Origin: Pedobacter glucosidilyticus
Lineage (GTDB): Bacteria; Bacteroidota; Bacteroidia; Sphingobacteriales; Sphingobacteriaceae
DNA: 64,000 nucleotides
Reading direction: 5' to 3'
NCBI RefSeq assembly: GCF_002483235.1
Contig: NZ_DLHN01000024.1
Span: 1-64,000, forward strand
Shown in pieces: positions 18,001 to 26,956 of this stretch. Within the stretch, counting starts at the first letter, position 1, and each line of letters opens with the position of its first letter. Both the position numbers and the translations under genes were made by a program. Below the pieces are notes generated by a model. The model saw only the letters and a list, made by a program, of their open reading frames with translations, was not told the DNA's origin and searched no databases.

Positions 18001-21000
18001 TGACCTAAAGACGCGTCAAATAAAACGGCTAGCACTTCGGTAACCTGCGGCCTTCCTTTATCATTGATAATCTTAGCTCGTATGCTTTGGGGTTTACCTG
18101 CTTGCATCTCTTCGTTTATATCAAGGATTTCTGCTTTAAGATTTAAACTTTGCTTTTTATAAGTAAGATTATATTCCTTTTTATAAACTCTATTATCATG
18201 AACCATTAAAAAATCAACAACTACTTGATCTATCTTACTCGCTTCTAAATAAATTATTTGCGGCTTATCTTTAACTTCAATAAGTTCTTTACTAACAAAG
18301 TCGCCATTTTTATAAATTGTCATCCATACGTTACTATTAGAAAGATTAAGAGAAAACTTAGCTTTTTTACCAGGCATCATTTCTACATTTTCAGCAATAA
18401 TCCAATGGTTTGGGCTTACGGCTAACTCTTGCTTATTTAAGTAGTAAAACTGACTTTTTGTCGTGACGCTATCGCCGCTACTAGTTTTAGCTATTACTCT
18501 AATTTCGTAATATCCTGTTTTAAGATGATCGAATGATTTAAGATTAATAATACCTTCTGATAATTCATCTGGGTAATTTGTTCTCTCTACTAAATCTTTC
18601 ACTAACAGCTCATTAGTTTTACTAGGATAGCTATAATTAGGGAAATACTTTAGAAATCCTTCTTCTGATAAAGTTGGCTTAAAAAAATTATCATGTATCC
18701 AATAACGTTCTCTTGTGTATGATTTTGGAGATTGAAGTAGATAAAGCTCTGTCCTTAATTTAGCCTTTATGGAATATCCACTTTTGCTGTACACAAAAAA
18801 TTTTGATTCCTCAGACATATCCTTTGTTATGACATCTTTGATATCTAAACGTAAACTTAAAGGCTCAGGAGCAATAACTAACGACTCATTTTTTTCATGA
18901 GTTTCTCCAGCTATATCTGTTGCTTTTATCTTTATAAAAAATTGTGAATAATTAAGTTCAGTATCTGCTGATGGATTTTGATGCTTTGCTAAAAACTTTA
19001 TTTCAAATTCTCCTAAGGCGTTGGCTATTAAGGTATCCTTACTATCTCTTTTAACATGCCCCATGTTTGAAATTCTATTTATATAGATATCAGACTGTTT
19101 GATATCATAAATGATTTTTGTATTAGAAACACCAAAACCTGCATAATTTTTAATCACTCCTTTATAAACAACAGTATCTAAATATTTATAATATGGCTTT
19201 TGTGGCGATACAAATATTTGAAAACTTGGCTTTTTATATTCTGCTATTTGTAGAAGTTGTTGAAACCTTCTATCGGTAGTTATGATTAATGCTTCTTTAA
19301 TTTGAATATTATCGGGTAGCTTAAAACTGCCGCTAAATGAACCATAATCATTCGTTATAAACGTATCTCTATGTATATCTTGATTATTAATTCTTAACCT
19401 AAGCTCATTTTTATAATTTTGAACTAGATTATCCTTAACTTTTTTTGAGTTAATAACTACCCCTTTGTAATAAACCGTTTGCCCAGGTCTATAAATTGGC
19501 TTATCTGTAAAGATAGTAATCCTGTATCCTTCTTCTACAGATGAAGAATTGCTTCTTTGAAATGGCGCATAAGTATAAATTCTATTCATAAATATAGTGT
19601 CTTGACCTAGAGCTGCTGTAACACTAATCATAGAATTGCTTGCTTCGCTTTTTCTTTTTAAAGTAAGATTGCCGTCTTTTTGACTTATACCATTTATAGT
19701 ATTTAAAATTTGATTGTTTTGGGGATTTATTTGTTTAACACTAATATTTGCATTAGCTACTGCTAAACCAGTCTTTCTGTTTAAGACCAAAAAATTATAA
19801 TTATTTGTATTTGCATGGTGTAATACTGATAAATTGCTTATTGATAAATGATTAAAACTTAAAACACTATCTGGATTATTAGCATTTTCTACTACCAAAA
19901 TATATTGCCCCAGCGGAAGAGGCTCTAACATGAACTCTGTACTTCTGGTCTCATAATCATTATAAATGGGTATTTCTAAAAACTGAGTCTTAAAAACCGA
20001 CATCTTTTTCATATAGCTTAAAGCTTCGGCTCTTAATTTCGGATTCTCTAATAATTGTTTTAATTTAAGCTCTATATCAGATTTATAAATAGACACTTTA
20101 AACCGCTTAATATTTCTATACTTAAGCAAGAAAAGAATAGGCTCATTTGGTAATTGATATTCCTCTAAAGTAGTACTAACCGTAACTTGACTCAATTTTT
20201 GTAATTCTTTAACAGCTTCAAGTTTATTTCCACTTTCTGGAAATTTCTCAATTATACTTTTATAATATCTAGAAGCATTTTTATAGTCTTGGATTTGATA
20301 ATTTAATTCTGCAAGTAAATGTAAGGCGTCTGCCTGTATAATACCCGCTTCTTTTAGCTTCGCTATTTTTTCTAGTGAGTTGGTATAGTACTTATCTAAG
20401 CCAAAATTTATGCTTTTAAGAAACTTTAACCTCCTGACATCTAAATCTGCAACAGCTATAAAATTTGCTTTTTCTTGGTGTAGTTTTGAAGCTTCTTGCA
20501 AAAGCATAAATCCTTTGATATAAGGATGGTCATCTTGTTTAAATTTTACAGCCACAAAATCTTTATCAGTAACATAAACAGATGAATCTTTAAGAATATC
20601 AGGTACAAACACATGATGATGATTAACATCTTGAGACAAATAAAAATCTAGCGCCCTGTGTAGTAACAAATCATATAACTGAGGTCTTAACACCCTATTT
20701 TTACTATCACCATTTAACATCTCGCTCAGTTGTTCTACAGGTATGGCAAAAAGTTGTTCTTTGGGAGATAAAGAGCTTATATAGTATTTCTCTGCCTCAT
20801 TTAATATTCTCTTACCATTCCAAAAAGTAAAATCTGTATTTTCATAATCAGTGAAATTCCTTTGGTTGATGCTATAAAAATTAACTTTATAATACTGGAA
20901 ATAGAAACTGCCTAATAAAGATTCAAAAATCTGTTTCTCGGGAAATTTTGCTTTTTCAATCTCTGATTTTAGCAGGTTTAAAATATCCGCCATAGCATCC

Positions 21001-21224
21001 TTTTTCATGTAAGCCATCAATCTGATTTTATAAATCAGATTTTTAACTGCTAAACTTTGTTTGTACTCAGCTTTATCTAACTTATTGATTTCTTTAAGTG
21101 CAGCATCTGGCTGCCCGATTGATTCTAGAGAATCTATTTTATAATAGATATCTGTCAGATGATTTTGCGAAAATACTTTAGATACCAGCATTACTAGTAG
21201 TAGCGTAAAAATTTTGTTTTTCAT
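15048..21224 (-). CDS. Giant alpha-2-macroglobulin family protein with SusC-like insert
   Basis: 2058 aa from Met at 21224, which begins a signal peptide (MKNKIFTLLLVMLVSKVFSQ); an upstream in-frame Met at 21257 would add 11 residues. An N-terminal helical/TPR-like region is followed by MG domains (MG2 around GYRITIFTDKPIYRPGQTVY), a CarboxypepD_reg-like domain (YSGRIVADNRGLAGVIISV), then a short stretch resembling a SusC plug start (LDEVVVPSYGSPRG, INIRGTASIS). Next come the A2M bait/receptor-type core (TWKLKLFALHKTGEA) and an alpha-alpha barrel. Where thioester A2Ms have Cys-x-Glu-Gln, this has Cys-Pro-Glu-Asn (Cys 1549), so the thioester is probably absent. Bacterial A2Ms act as envelope protease traps or structural proteins. 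It is paired with the upstream 452-aa gene. Confidence 0.85.
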   Translation of the reverse strand: MKNKIFTLLLVMLVSKVFSQNHLTDIYYKIDSLESIGQPDAALKEINKLDKAEYKQSLAVKNLIYKIRLMAYMKKDAMADILNLLKSEIEKAKFPEKQIFESLLGSFYFQYYKVNFYSINQRNFTDYENTDFTFWNGKRILNEAEKYYISSLSPKEQLFAIPVEQLSEMLNGDSKNRVLRPQLYDLLLHRALDFYLSQDVNHHHVFVPDILKDSSVYVTDKDFVAVKFKQDDHPYIKGFMLLQEASKLHQEKANFIAVADLDVRRLKFLKSINFGLDKYYTNSLEKIAKLKEAGIIQADALHLLAELNYQIQDYKNASRYYKSIIEKFPESGNKLEAVKELQKLSQVTVSTTLEEYQLPNEPILFLLKYRNIKRFKVSIYKSDIELKLKQLLENPKLRAEALSYMKKMSVFKTQFLEIPIYNDYETRSTEFMLEPLPLGQYILVVENANNPDSVLSFNHLSISNLSVLHHANTNNYNFLVLNRKTGLAVANANISVKQINPQNNQILNTINGISQKDGNLTLKRKSEASNSMISVTAALGQDTIFMNRIYTYAPFQRSNSSSVEEGYRITIFTDKPIYRPGQTVYYKGVVINSKKVKDNLVQNYKNELRLRINNQDIHRDTFITNDYGSFSGSFKLPDNIQIKEALIITTDRRFQQLLQIAEYKKPSFQIFVSPQKPYYKYLDTVVYKGVIKNYAGFGVSNTKIIYDIKQSDIYINRISNMGHVKRDSKDTLIANALGEFEIKFLAKHQNPSADTELNYSQFFIKIKATDIAGETHEKNESLVIAPEPLSLRLDIKDVITKDMSEESKFFVYSKSGYSIKAKLRTELYLLQSPKSYTRERYWIHDNFFKPTLSEEGFLKYFPNYSYPSKTNELLVKDLVERTNYPDELSEGIINLKSFDHLKTGYYEIRVIAKTSSGDSVTTKSQFYYLNKQELAVSPNHWIIAENVEMMPGKKAKFSLNLSNSNVWMTIYKNGDFVSKELIEVKDKPQIIYLEASKIDQVVVDFLMVHDNRVYKKEYNLTYKKQSLNLKAEILDINEEMQAGKPQSIRAKIINDKGRPQVTEVLAVLFDASLGQLAPASNWLQSFNRAKRYNYSRNTPSWNTFHFNSLKDYHTNNFYHYPKPLLRNYESIHLGKYNYYGDFNGMFEEYLRNNKQNKMNKLQDSLIQAQYLSNLKKYKNGFDYSGRIVADNRGLAGVIISVKGTKINAISNSFGYFKVRLPEKGTLIFSYKGEKFKELSVNEPQKYQIIHHTALKKFETMYKKDISGAISSLDEVVVPSYGSPRGNEEINIRGTASISNEFVKEDVSNYIFTSVADVPVRRFFNETAFFYPHLKTNKKGELGIDFTLPESLTTWKLKLFALHKTGEATVLEKDIVSSKKLMIIPQMPRFLRVGDTTNISIRVINQHNFPVEASFNWDFYGQDQVSLNHLVIHPPKANLSLKPNIVDTIQVKIVVNEAIAALKYKFTIQSKDESDGLEEQIPVLSNKVLVTEVMPILTYPQEDATFTFQKFIQQNSNTLEHQNFIFEYAHHPSWQVLESLPYSKSINEGCPENVFSALVMNRLSSSIVKANPRLRDTLKVWATAVDKASLINGILKQENQHLAIANEHQRKAVLGSLADEKSLEEQYKDLLNKLKDAQLPDGGFPWLTGLRSDVFISQHVLVGLGKLLNRKQMILSDVSTILAKLKPFVQQQVLNNKPLHLQVHAWYALSFLNSDVSPSIKTAKENYLKHVKEHWLKYNLYQQALISTTAYREGDKELSKLINASIKDRAIRDKENGVYWANINFGCFWYELPIETQSVLISLFEETEPNLALIKDMKLWLLKHKQVNHWGNTKATAEACFALLNRTDLMDDKLPNIKIAGSTIQSLKPTLNTSFGHLAINFQKEDIKPDLGKIEISNVQQASWGAMYWQYLEDASKISSGARGLSIQRKYFVLGSKGSFEEVLPQTKLKVGDVLKVVLYLKADRDFDYVRINDLRPANTEPQDVLSKYLYKGSLFYYQVTKDKETNFYISYLHKGSYVIDYQLNISQSGVFNTGIASIESAYAPDFRGHSISKTISVK

Positions 21225-21249
21225 GAGATATTTAAGGTTTAGATACTGA

Positions 21250-22608
21250 TTAATCAAGTGGAATTTCTGACATTTTTCCCAATTCTTTATTCAATTGGGA
21301 GACATCTAGGTTATCTTTTTGAGCCAAAATAACAGCTTGTTTTAAGCTTTTTTCTGCCTCTTCCGTAAATCCAGAAGCTTGGTAAAATCTCGCTAAAAGC
21401 ACATAGACATAATGGATATCGGGCGCAAGTTCTAATGACTTTCTGCACCAATCTATTCCTTTATATAAATATGCAGGATCTTTTATATTGCTTTTAAATA
21501 TGATAAAAGCTCCTTGATATAATCTTCTTGCGAAATAATTTTTATAACTAACAGCAGTATAAATAACGGATAGATTTGTAGTGTCTTGTCTCTCTTTAAC
21601 TTGGTTTAAACTGAGCTGACGAAAGCGTTCTGACTGGCTATTCCGCATCTTTTGCTCGTATTTTAAGGCAGAATCTTTAGTAATTGATAAATACCTATCA
21701 TAATACTTTACCACCTGAGTAAGATATTTACTTGTATCTTTAATTGCATTGTAATAGCGCATTAAAATATATGGAGATAGGGTTTCTGTCTTAAAATCTT
21801 TACTATTAAACCTTTGTTGATAAAAGCCCGCCGTAAAATTAGCCAATTGTTCATCTTTTGTTGCTACAGCTTTTAAAAGCGAATTTTCAGCTATTCTTCT
21901 ATTAAAGTTTGGAATATGTTTTGGATTGTGCTGCTTAAATACTTCTGATACTAATTCCTTATTAGTATATAATTTTCTATGTGCATTGCTATACAATACA
22001 GGTCCGCATTTAAATAATGTTAACAAAAAATAGGCATTATTAAAGTCTTCATCGCTCATTATTTCTACTAGCTTTTCAGCTAAATGAGCATTTTCAAAAA
22101 CTTGAAACTCTGTTCTTAGATTAATGTAAGCTATTAATTCCTGTTTAGTTATAACATTATTATTAAACTTACTTTCATAATTTGCAATAGTATGCTTACT
22201 CTCTAATCTTTTAAAAGCTGTATCTGCTAAAGAGATATAAGCTTTCTGATTACTGCGGTACTTATTAAAAGTATAAACTACTTTTCCATTTTTATCGAGG
22301 AAATAATAGCTTGGAAAATAAGGCGAACGATATATTTTAGTAAGCTCGCTAACTGCAGTATCTGAAGCATAAAATTGATAACTTTTTAAGTTTTTATGAT
22401 AATAAGCAATTAATGCCGAATCTTTTAGCGCATATTTTTGCAGTTTTTCTGGCTGATTTTTATAGGAAGGATGATGAACCTCAACAAAAATCAGCTCATG
22501 ATTAGCTATTTGGTAATCTATTGATGATGATTTTTGATATTGAAGATGTTGAGCCCTTAAGATATAGGGACTACATAAAATAAAGCCAAGAAGGTAAATT
22601 ATTCGCAT
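21250..22608 (-). CDS. Thioredoxin-fold/TPR secreted protein, partner of the A2M gene
   Basis: 452 aa from Met at 22608, which opens a signal peptide (MRIIYLLGFILCSPYILRAQ). Residues of about 25-135 follow a thioredoxin-like pattern (ELIFVEVHHPSY, then FPSYYFLDKNGKVVYTF with the cis-Pro position), but the CxxC pair is missing, so disulfide exchange is not expected. The remainder is helical, with TPR-like repeats near the C-terminus (CRKSLELAPDIHYVYVLLARFYQASG). The gene ends 25 bases before the A2M start, so the two are one transcript and probably one complex. The function is unknown. Confidence 0.6.
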   Translation of the reverse strand: MRIIYLLGFILCSPYILRAQHLQYQKSSSIDYQIANHELIFVEVHHPSYKNQPEKLQKYALKDSALIAYYHKNLKSYQFYASDTAVSELTKIYRSPYFPSYYFLDKNGKVVYTFNKYRSNQKAYISLADTAFKRLESKHTIANYESKFNNNVITKQELIAYINLRTEFQVFENAHLAEKLVEIMSDEDFNNAYFLLTLFKCGPVLYSNAHRKLYTNKELVSEVFKQHNPKHIPNFNRRIAENSLLKAVATKDEQLANFTAGFYQQRFNSKDFKTETLSPYILMRYYNAIKDTSKYLTQVVKYYDRYLSITKDSALKYEQKMRNSQSERFRQLSLNQVKERQDTTNLSVIYTAVSYKNYFARRLYQGAFIIFKSNIKDPAYLYKGIDWCRKSLELAPDIHYVYVLLARFYQASGFTEEAEKSLKQAVILAQKDNLDVSQLNKELGKMSEIPLD

Positions 22609-22705
22609 AGGTTTAACAGCTCGAAATTTAAAGATATAAATTAAAATCATTTTAAATATAACTTTAATTCATATCTTCAAATAACATCTCCTATCTATTG
22701 CTTAC

Positions 22706-23635
22706 CTACAACAACTTATCTATAGAATTCCAAATAACCCGAATACTAGAAATTAATACAATTAAACCTACACCAATAAACATTTTCTTTACAGGGAGTT
22801 TTCCTACCAATCTGGCTGCTATAGGTGCAGCTAATAACCCTCCTAAAATTAAACCTATAATGGTTTCTATATGGCTTGTACCTAACATGATAAAGAAAGT
22901 TACCGCACTAGCCATGGTTACAAAAAACTCGGTTAAACTAACAGAGCCAATAACATATTTAGGACTTCTTCCTTTAGAAATTAAAGTACTGGTAACTAAA
23001 GGCCCCCAGCCACCGCCACCAAAAGAGTCTAAAAAGCCCCCAGCACCCGCCAGCCAACCTGCTCTTTTTACTTTTTTAGGTTTGATATCTGTTTTGAAGG
23101 CATTAGTTAAAATTCTAACTCCTAAAATAAAGGTATAAACAGAAAGCACAGGACGCACCCATTTAGAGTTTTCTTCGCCCAAAGTGGTTAATAATAAAGC
23201 GCCTACTATTGCACCAATAACACCGGGAATTAAAAGCGTTTTAAACAGCTTCATATTTACATTGCCAAACCTGTAATGGCTAAAGCCTGATGCACCACTT
23301 GAAAACATCTCTGCCGTATGTATACTTCCAGAAATAACAGCTGGGTTTAATCCGCCGGATAGTAATAATGTTGTAGAAATTACACCATAACCCATCCCTA
23401 ATGCTCCGTCTACCATCTGAGCAAAAAAACCAACCGCAACCATAAATAAAAATTGCTTATCTACCTGCTTAACTATATAGTCTTTAACCTCGTTAAAAGT
23501 AAAATATTCTACTACACTTACCCCCACTATAACCAAAGCTAATAGACCTAAGCTAAGTGTAGCAATGTTCCTCCATTTTCGTTCTTCTGTCTTGGGTAAG
23601 TTCGTTTTTGTTTGCGTTGTTTTTTGATCTGTCAT
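22706..23635 (-). CDS. TauE/SafE family (TSUP) sulfite/sulfonate permease
   Basis: 309 aa from Met at 23635. About eight membrane segments; the two half-repeats carry GALGMGYGVISTTLLLSGG and GFLDSFGGGGWGPLVTSTLI, the hallmark of TSUP permeases. Members export sulfite or organosulfur compounds, or import sulfonates such as taurine products. The gene follows the TonB receptor by 84 bases on the same strand, with a terminator-like hairpin in between. A longer in-frame start at 23680 would begin inside that hairpin and is rejected. It is the final gene of the putative sulfur locus. Confidence 0.85.
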   Translation of the reverse strand: MTDQKTTQTKTNLPKTEERKWRNIATLSLGLLALVIVGVSVVEYFTFNEVKDYIVKQVDKQFLFMVAVGFFAQMVDGALGMGYGVISTTLLLSGGLNPAVISGSIHTAEMFSSGASGFSHYRFGNVNMKLFKTLLIPGVIGAIVGALLLTTLGEENSKWVRPVLSVYTFILGVRILTNAFKTDIKPKKVKRAGWLAGAGGFLDSFGGGGWGPLVTSTLISKGRSPKYVIGSVSLTEFFVTMASAVTFFIMLGTSHIETIIGLILGGLLAAPIAARLVGKLPVKKMFIGVGLIVLISSIRVIWNSIDKLL

Positions 23636-23654
23636 TCTGAATTGTATAAATGGA

Positions 23655-23696
23655 AAAAATCTGGCCCTGTTTTTATTCAAAAACAGAAACCAGATT
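23655..23696 (-). terminator. Hairpin (attenuator-like) between the receptor and the TSUP gene
   Basis: On the minus strand AATCTGG pairs with CCAGATT and, inside that, CTGTTTTT pairs with AAAAACAG; the two stems are separated by a 3/2 internal loop and capped by GAAT. A T run (six T) follows. It sits 22 bases before the TSUP start codon, so it could end most receptor transcripts and let a fraction read through. Confidence 0.6.
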
Positions 23697-23719
23697 CACC
23701 AGCGTGTTAATAATATTTT

Positions 23720-26644
23720 TTAGTTTAAAAGTCCATCAAAAGTTAATGCTAAATAGTACAAGCCACCTAGTGTTGGTCCGCCTGCATATTGCACATAATT
23801 TCTGTTAAATATATTAGTACCTCCTAGTTTGATATTTGCTTTTGCTTGAGGAACTTTATAAGTTACCTGGGCATCAAAAGAATGGAAAGCTGGCACAGTG
23901 CCGTTTACTAGAGGACTTTCCCACAAGAAAGACTCTTGCCATCTCCATCCAATATTAAAGCCTAAGTTTTTAACAATCTCCCTGTTACCGAAGGATAAAT
24001 TTGTTGCCCAATTAGGTGTATTAAAACCAGTTACAAAAATATCTCTGTTCTTATTTTCTGTGATATCATTATAATTGATGTTTCCGGCAATAGTAAATTT
24101 TTGATAGAAGTTATAGGTTAAACCTAGTGCAGAACCATAATTCGTGTAACGATTCTTCGCATTTGTGTACACCCTATAACGTATTTGTTGATTGTTACGG
24201 TTGGTTTGTACCGAGGCTAAAACAGCTTCATCTGTACCAACAGTTACTTGTTCTGTTAAATTAGAACCCGCTCTGTAAGGCACAGCCACCTCAACCTGAC
24301 CCAAGAAACCGTCGTACTCATTGATGTAAGCATCAATATCAACAACTAATTTATTTTCTAATAAAACACTTTTATAACCTACCTCAAAAGAGTTAATACG
24401 CTCTGGGCGAGTTTCACCTAAATTGGTAACCTCTAAAAGATCTCTATTTTGCAATGCTGCTGCATTGGTAGTAGCCCCACCTGCTACACTTCTGTTTACT
24501 GCCGCATTAAATGCATTTATAGAGGCTAAAGTGTAAGAATTATCTAAATAATTTAAACCATTATTGATGTAAGATAAACCTCCTACCCTTCTGATATTAC
24601 CATTATTTACATAAGAAATAGCCTCAAACAAGGCAGGGAAGCGGTATCCATTTTGGAAAGACGCTCTAAAATTATGCTTTTGTGCTAAGGTATAAACAGC
24701 AGCTATACGCGGGTTTAATTTAGGGTCAAACTCTGGATTGTAGTCTAACCTTACCGAACCAAATAGCTTCAATTTTTCATCAAAGAAAGTTTTTGTTGCT
24801 TGAGCAAACGTTCCAAACTTCTTGTAGTAAACATTGTCTCCAAAGCTTCCATCGGCCAAAGGAGTAGTTCTTTCTGCTATTGGTCTAGAGAAATCAACAA
24901 AGTTATTACCATCAGGAATTACCTCGTAAACACGAGCATCAGCACCTATTAATAAATCAAATATTTTTACTTTTTCTGATAAATCCCACTGCGCATCGGT
25001 ATGGTAAGTACGACTTCTCTGCGTTAAAAATGCCCCTCCGGTTGCTGGTGCACCTGGTATAACTGCACCATGATCCCAATTGTTGATTTTGATAATCTGA
25101 CTTTTTAAAGCGTTAAATTGTGGGGTACCTGGCTCTACCCTACCAGCATCTGCTGCTGCTCTACCTACACGCAAAGCCTCTGCCAGTGGTATACCATTGT
25201 TTAGCGCATTTTGTAAAGCTGTTCTGTATTTTGCTCCCCATACACTATTTGTTCCGCCACTGGTAATATCTAAATTATCTACCAAAGGTTTGATATTGTA
25301 AGAATCGCCTGTGTTTTCTACAGATAAATAAGATTTGATAAAATAATTAGATCCTTTAAGCTCTAATTTGTGATTTTGTACATTTACATTATCCATTTGT
25401 ATTTTGTTACCACGTTGAAATAAACCATCTAGTTTACCAAAACGGTAACCATAAGAAAGCTCGGCATTATCGCTAAATCTGTAATGTAAAGCAGCATCAA
25501 ATTTTAAATTATCAACGGTAGGTTGTACCACGTCTTTTTCAAAATAACCTGTTCTTCTTACAATGATACTTTGGTTTCCGGTTCTACCTGGTATGTTTAA
25601 ACCTGTAAGCGTTACGGCATTACTTCCGTTATCATCTCCGTATTTATTCCATGCATCATAAGCAGGGTTATCAGCATCAGCGTTAAGCTCTGGAAAAGAA
25701 GGATTTGCCGTATTTAAATTATTTGGATTTTGGTTGGTACGTGTATCAGAAACCCAATCTGTACCTCTCATATAACTTAAATTTACCTTGAAGGCAAACT
25801 TGTTATTAAAAGCTTTAGCATAACGAATAGCTGTTTCTGAAAGATTGCTAAGTTCTCTTCCGGTACCTCCTAAATGGTTTAAACCACTTTTTTGATAAAC
25901 ACTTAAACCTTGATATAGGAAAGGACTCTTGGTTATTAAGTTGGCCATACCGTTGATAGCATTCATCCCGTAAAGAGCTGATGCTGCACCCGGAGTAATC
26001 TCAACACTAGCAATATCCAATTCTGTTGGCCCGATAGCATTACCCAGTGGCACACCTAAAGTACCCGCTTGCATATCCACACCATCTACCAATTGTACAA
26101 AACGGAAGTTATTAGGGATATTAAATCCTCTGGTGTTTGGAACTTTAAAAGTGATACTTGAGGTAGTCATTTGTACACCTTTAACATTTTCTAAAGCATC
26201 GTAAAAACTTGGTGCCGGAGATTCTCTTATGGCTCTGATATCTAACTTCTCAATAGCTACCGGAGATTTCAAGATACTTTCTTCTACCCTTGATGCTGTT
26301 ACGACAACCTCTTTACCTAATTGAGTTTGGGTAACAAGCTCTATATTAAGTTTAGAATCTGCATTTTCTATAAGAAATTCCTGAGTTTGAAAACCAACAC
26401 TAGAAATAACTAAGGTAAAAGGAAATTTAGCTCTTGTTCTTAGCTCAAACAAACCGGCAGAATTTGTAGATGTTCCAGAAACAGTATTTTTTATGGTTAC
26501 AGTTACGCCCGGAAGAGGTAATTTATCGTCCTGCCCAAGTACAGTACCCGATATAACAATAAAGTTATTTCCTTGAGCTGATATTTTTTCTACACTGCCT
26601 ATAATTAGCAGTAAAAGTATGATAGTGGTATATAGTTTATTCAT
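23720..26644 (-). CDS. TonB-dependent receptor of the putative sulfur locus
   Basis: 974 aa. Signal peptide (to KISAQ), CarboxypepD_reg-like domain (about residues 28-115), plug beginning EVVVTASRVEESILKSPVAIEKLD, then a long barrel ending in an aromatic-rich strand. It imports an unknown ligand across the outer membrane. Unlike the SusC at 33846-36926 it has no SusD beside it. It is followed by the TSUP permease. Its upstream region holds a 12-bp-arm perfect dyad that matches the susC operator in 20 of 21 core positions. That ties it to the same regulon. Confidence 0.88.
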   Translation of the reverse strand: MNKLYTTIILLLLIIGSVEKISAQGNNFIVISGTVLGQDDKLPLPGVTVTIKNTVSGTSTNSAGLFELRTRAKFPFTLVISSVGFQTQEFLIENADSKLNIELVTQTQLGKEVVVTASRVEESILKSPVAIEKLDIRAIRESPAPSFYDALENVKGVQMTTSSITFKVPNTRGFNIPNNFRFVQLVDGVDMQAGTLGVPLGNAIGPTELDIASVEITPGAASALYGMNAINGMANLITKSPFLYQGLSVYQKSGLNHLGGTGRELSNLSETAIRYAKAFNNKFAFKVNLSYMRGTDWVSDTRTNQNPNNLNTANPSFPELNADADNPAYDAWNKYGDDNGSNAVTLTGLNIPGRTGNQSIIVRRTGYFEKDVVQPTVDNLKFDAALHYRFSDNAELSYGYRFGKLDGLFQRGNKIQMDNVNVQNHKLELKGSNYFIKSYLSVENTGDSYNIKPLVDNLDITSGGTNSVWGAKYRTALQNALNNGIPLAEALRVGRAAADAGRVEPGTPQFNALKSQIIKINNWDHGAVIPGAPATGGAFLTQRSRTYHTDAQWDLSEKVKIFDLLIGADARVYEVIPDGNNFVDFSRPIAERTTPLADGSFGDNVYYKKFGTFAQATKTFFDEKLKLFGSVRLDYNPEFDPKLNPRIAAVYTLAQKHNFRASFQNGYRFPALFEAISYVNNGNIRRVGGLSYINNGLNYLDNSYTLASINAFNAAVNRSVAGGATTNAAALQNRDLLEVTNLGETRPERINSFEVGYKSVLLENKLVVDIDAYINEYDGFLGQVEVAVPYRAGSNLTEQVTVGTDEAVLASVQTNRNNQQIRYRVYTNAKNRYTNYGSALGLTYNFYQKFTIAGNINYNDITENKNRDIFVTGFNTPNWATNLSFGNREIVKNLGFNIGWRWQESFLWESPLVNGTVPAFHSFDAQVTYKVPQAKANIKLGGTNIFNRNYVQYAGGPTLGGLYYLALTFDGLLN

Positions 26645-26803
26645 TACTGATTTTTAATTCTTTTAACATTTATTTTTCTTTTTTTGGAGTTAGCTCTGCT
26701 AACAACAACACCTTTTTAACATCATCTTGATTGATATAATTTACATAAACAATAAATCCTACTGATTTGGTCGACAATATTAAAACAAACTTTTAAACTA
26801 TGC

Positions 26804-26836
26804 AAATAAAATCTATAGAATTTGTAGATTTTATTT
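26804..26836. promoter_or_regulatory. Operator dyad upstream of the TonB receptor
   Basis: Perfect inverted repeat with 12-base arms, AAATAAAATCTA (26804-26815) and TAGATTTTATTT (26825-26836), and a 9-base spacer TAGAATTTG. The 21-base core (26810-26830) is, in reverse complement, identical at 20 of 21 positions to the core at 37128-37148 upstream of susC. It lies about 166 bases before the receptor start codon and 41 bases beyond the 3' end of tRNA-Cys. I infer the target of the nearby Rrf2-family regulator. Confidence 0.75.
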
Positions 26837-26876
26837 TAAAAATACACAAAATATTAATTATCAGAGTTTTGAAAAG

Positions 26877-26947
26877 ACGCCGGGAGCGGATTCGAACCGC
26901 TGTACAAGGTTTTGCAGACCTCTACCTCACCACTCGGCCACCCGGCT
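26877..26947 (-). tRNA. tRNA-Cys (anticodon GCA)
   Basis: Cloverleaf is readable on the minus strand: anticodon loop CTGCAAA with a GAGGT/ACCTT stem, T arm AGCGG-TTCGAAT-CCGCT, D arm with GCCG and the GG of the loop, and a U73 discriminator as expected for cysteine. Six acceptor pairs are canonical; the first (A1 opposite G72) is not. CCA is not encoded. The 5' end lies 9 bases after the stop codon of the YeiH-like gene on the same strand. I see no clear promoter between them, so it may be co-transcribed with that operon. Confidence 0.93.
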
Positions 26948-26956
26948 TTATAAAAT

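Noticed and set aside
22698..23138. 146-codon open frame on the plus strand
   Set aside because: Antisense shadow of the TSUP permease; the composition mirrors its membrane segments.
26877..26947. tRNA-Cys as an integration site for a genomic island
   Set aside because: No integrase and no duplicated tRNA 3' end is seen; the flanking genes form a coherent locus.
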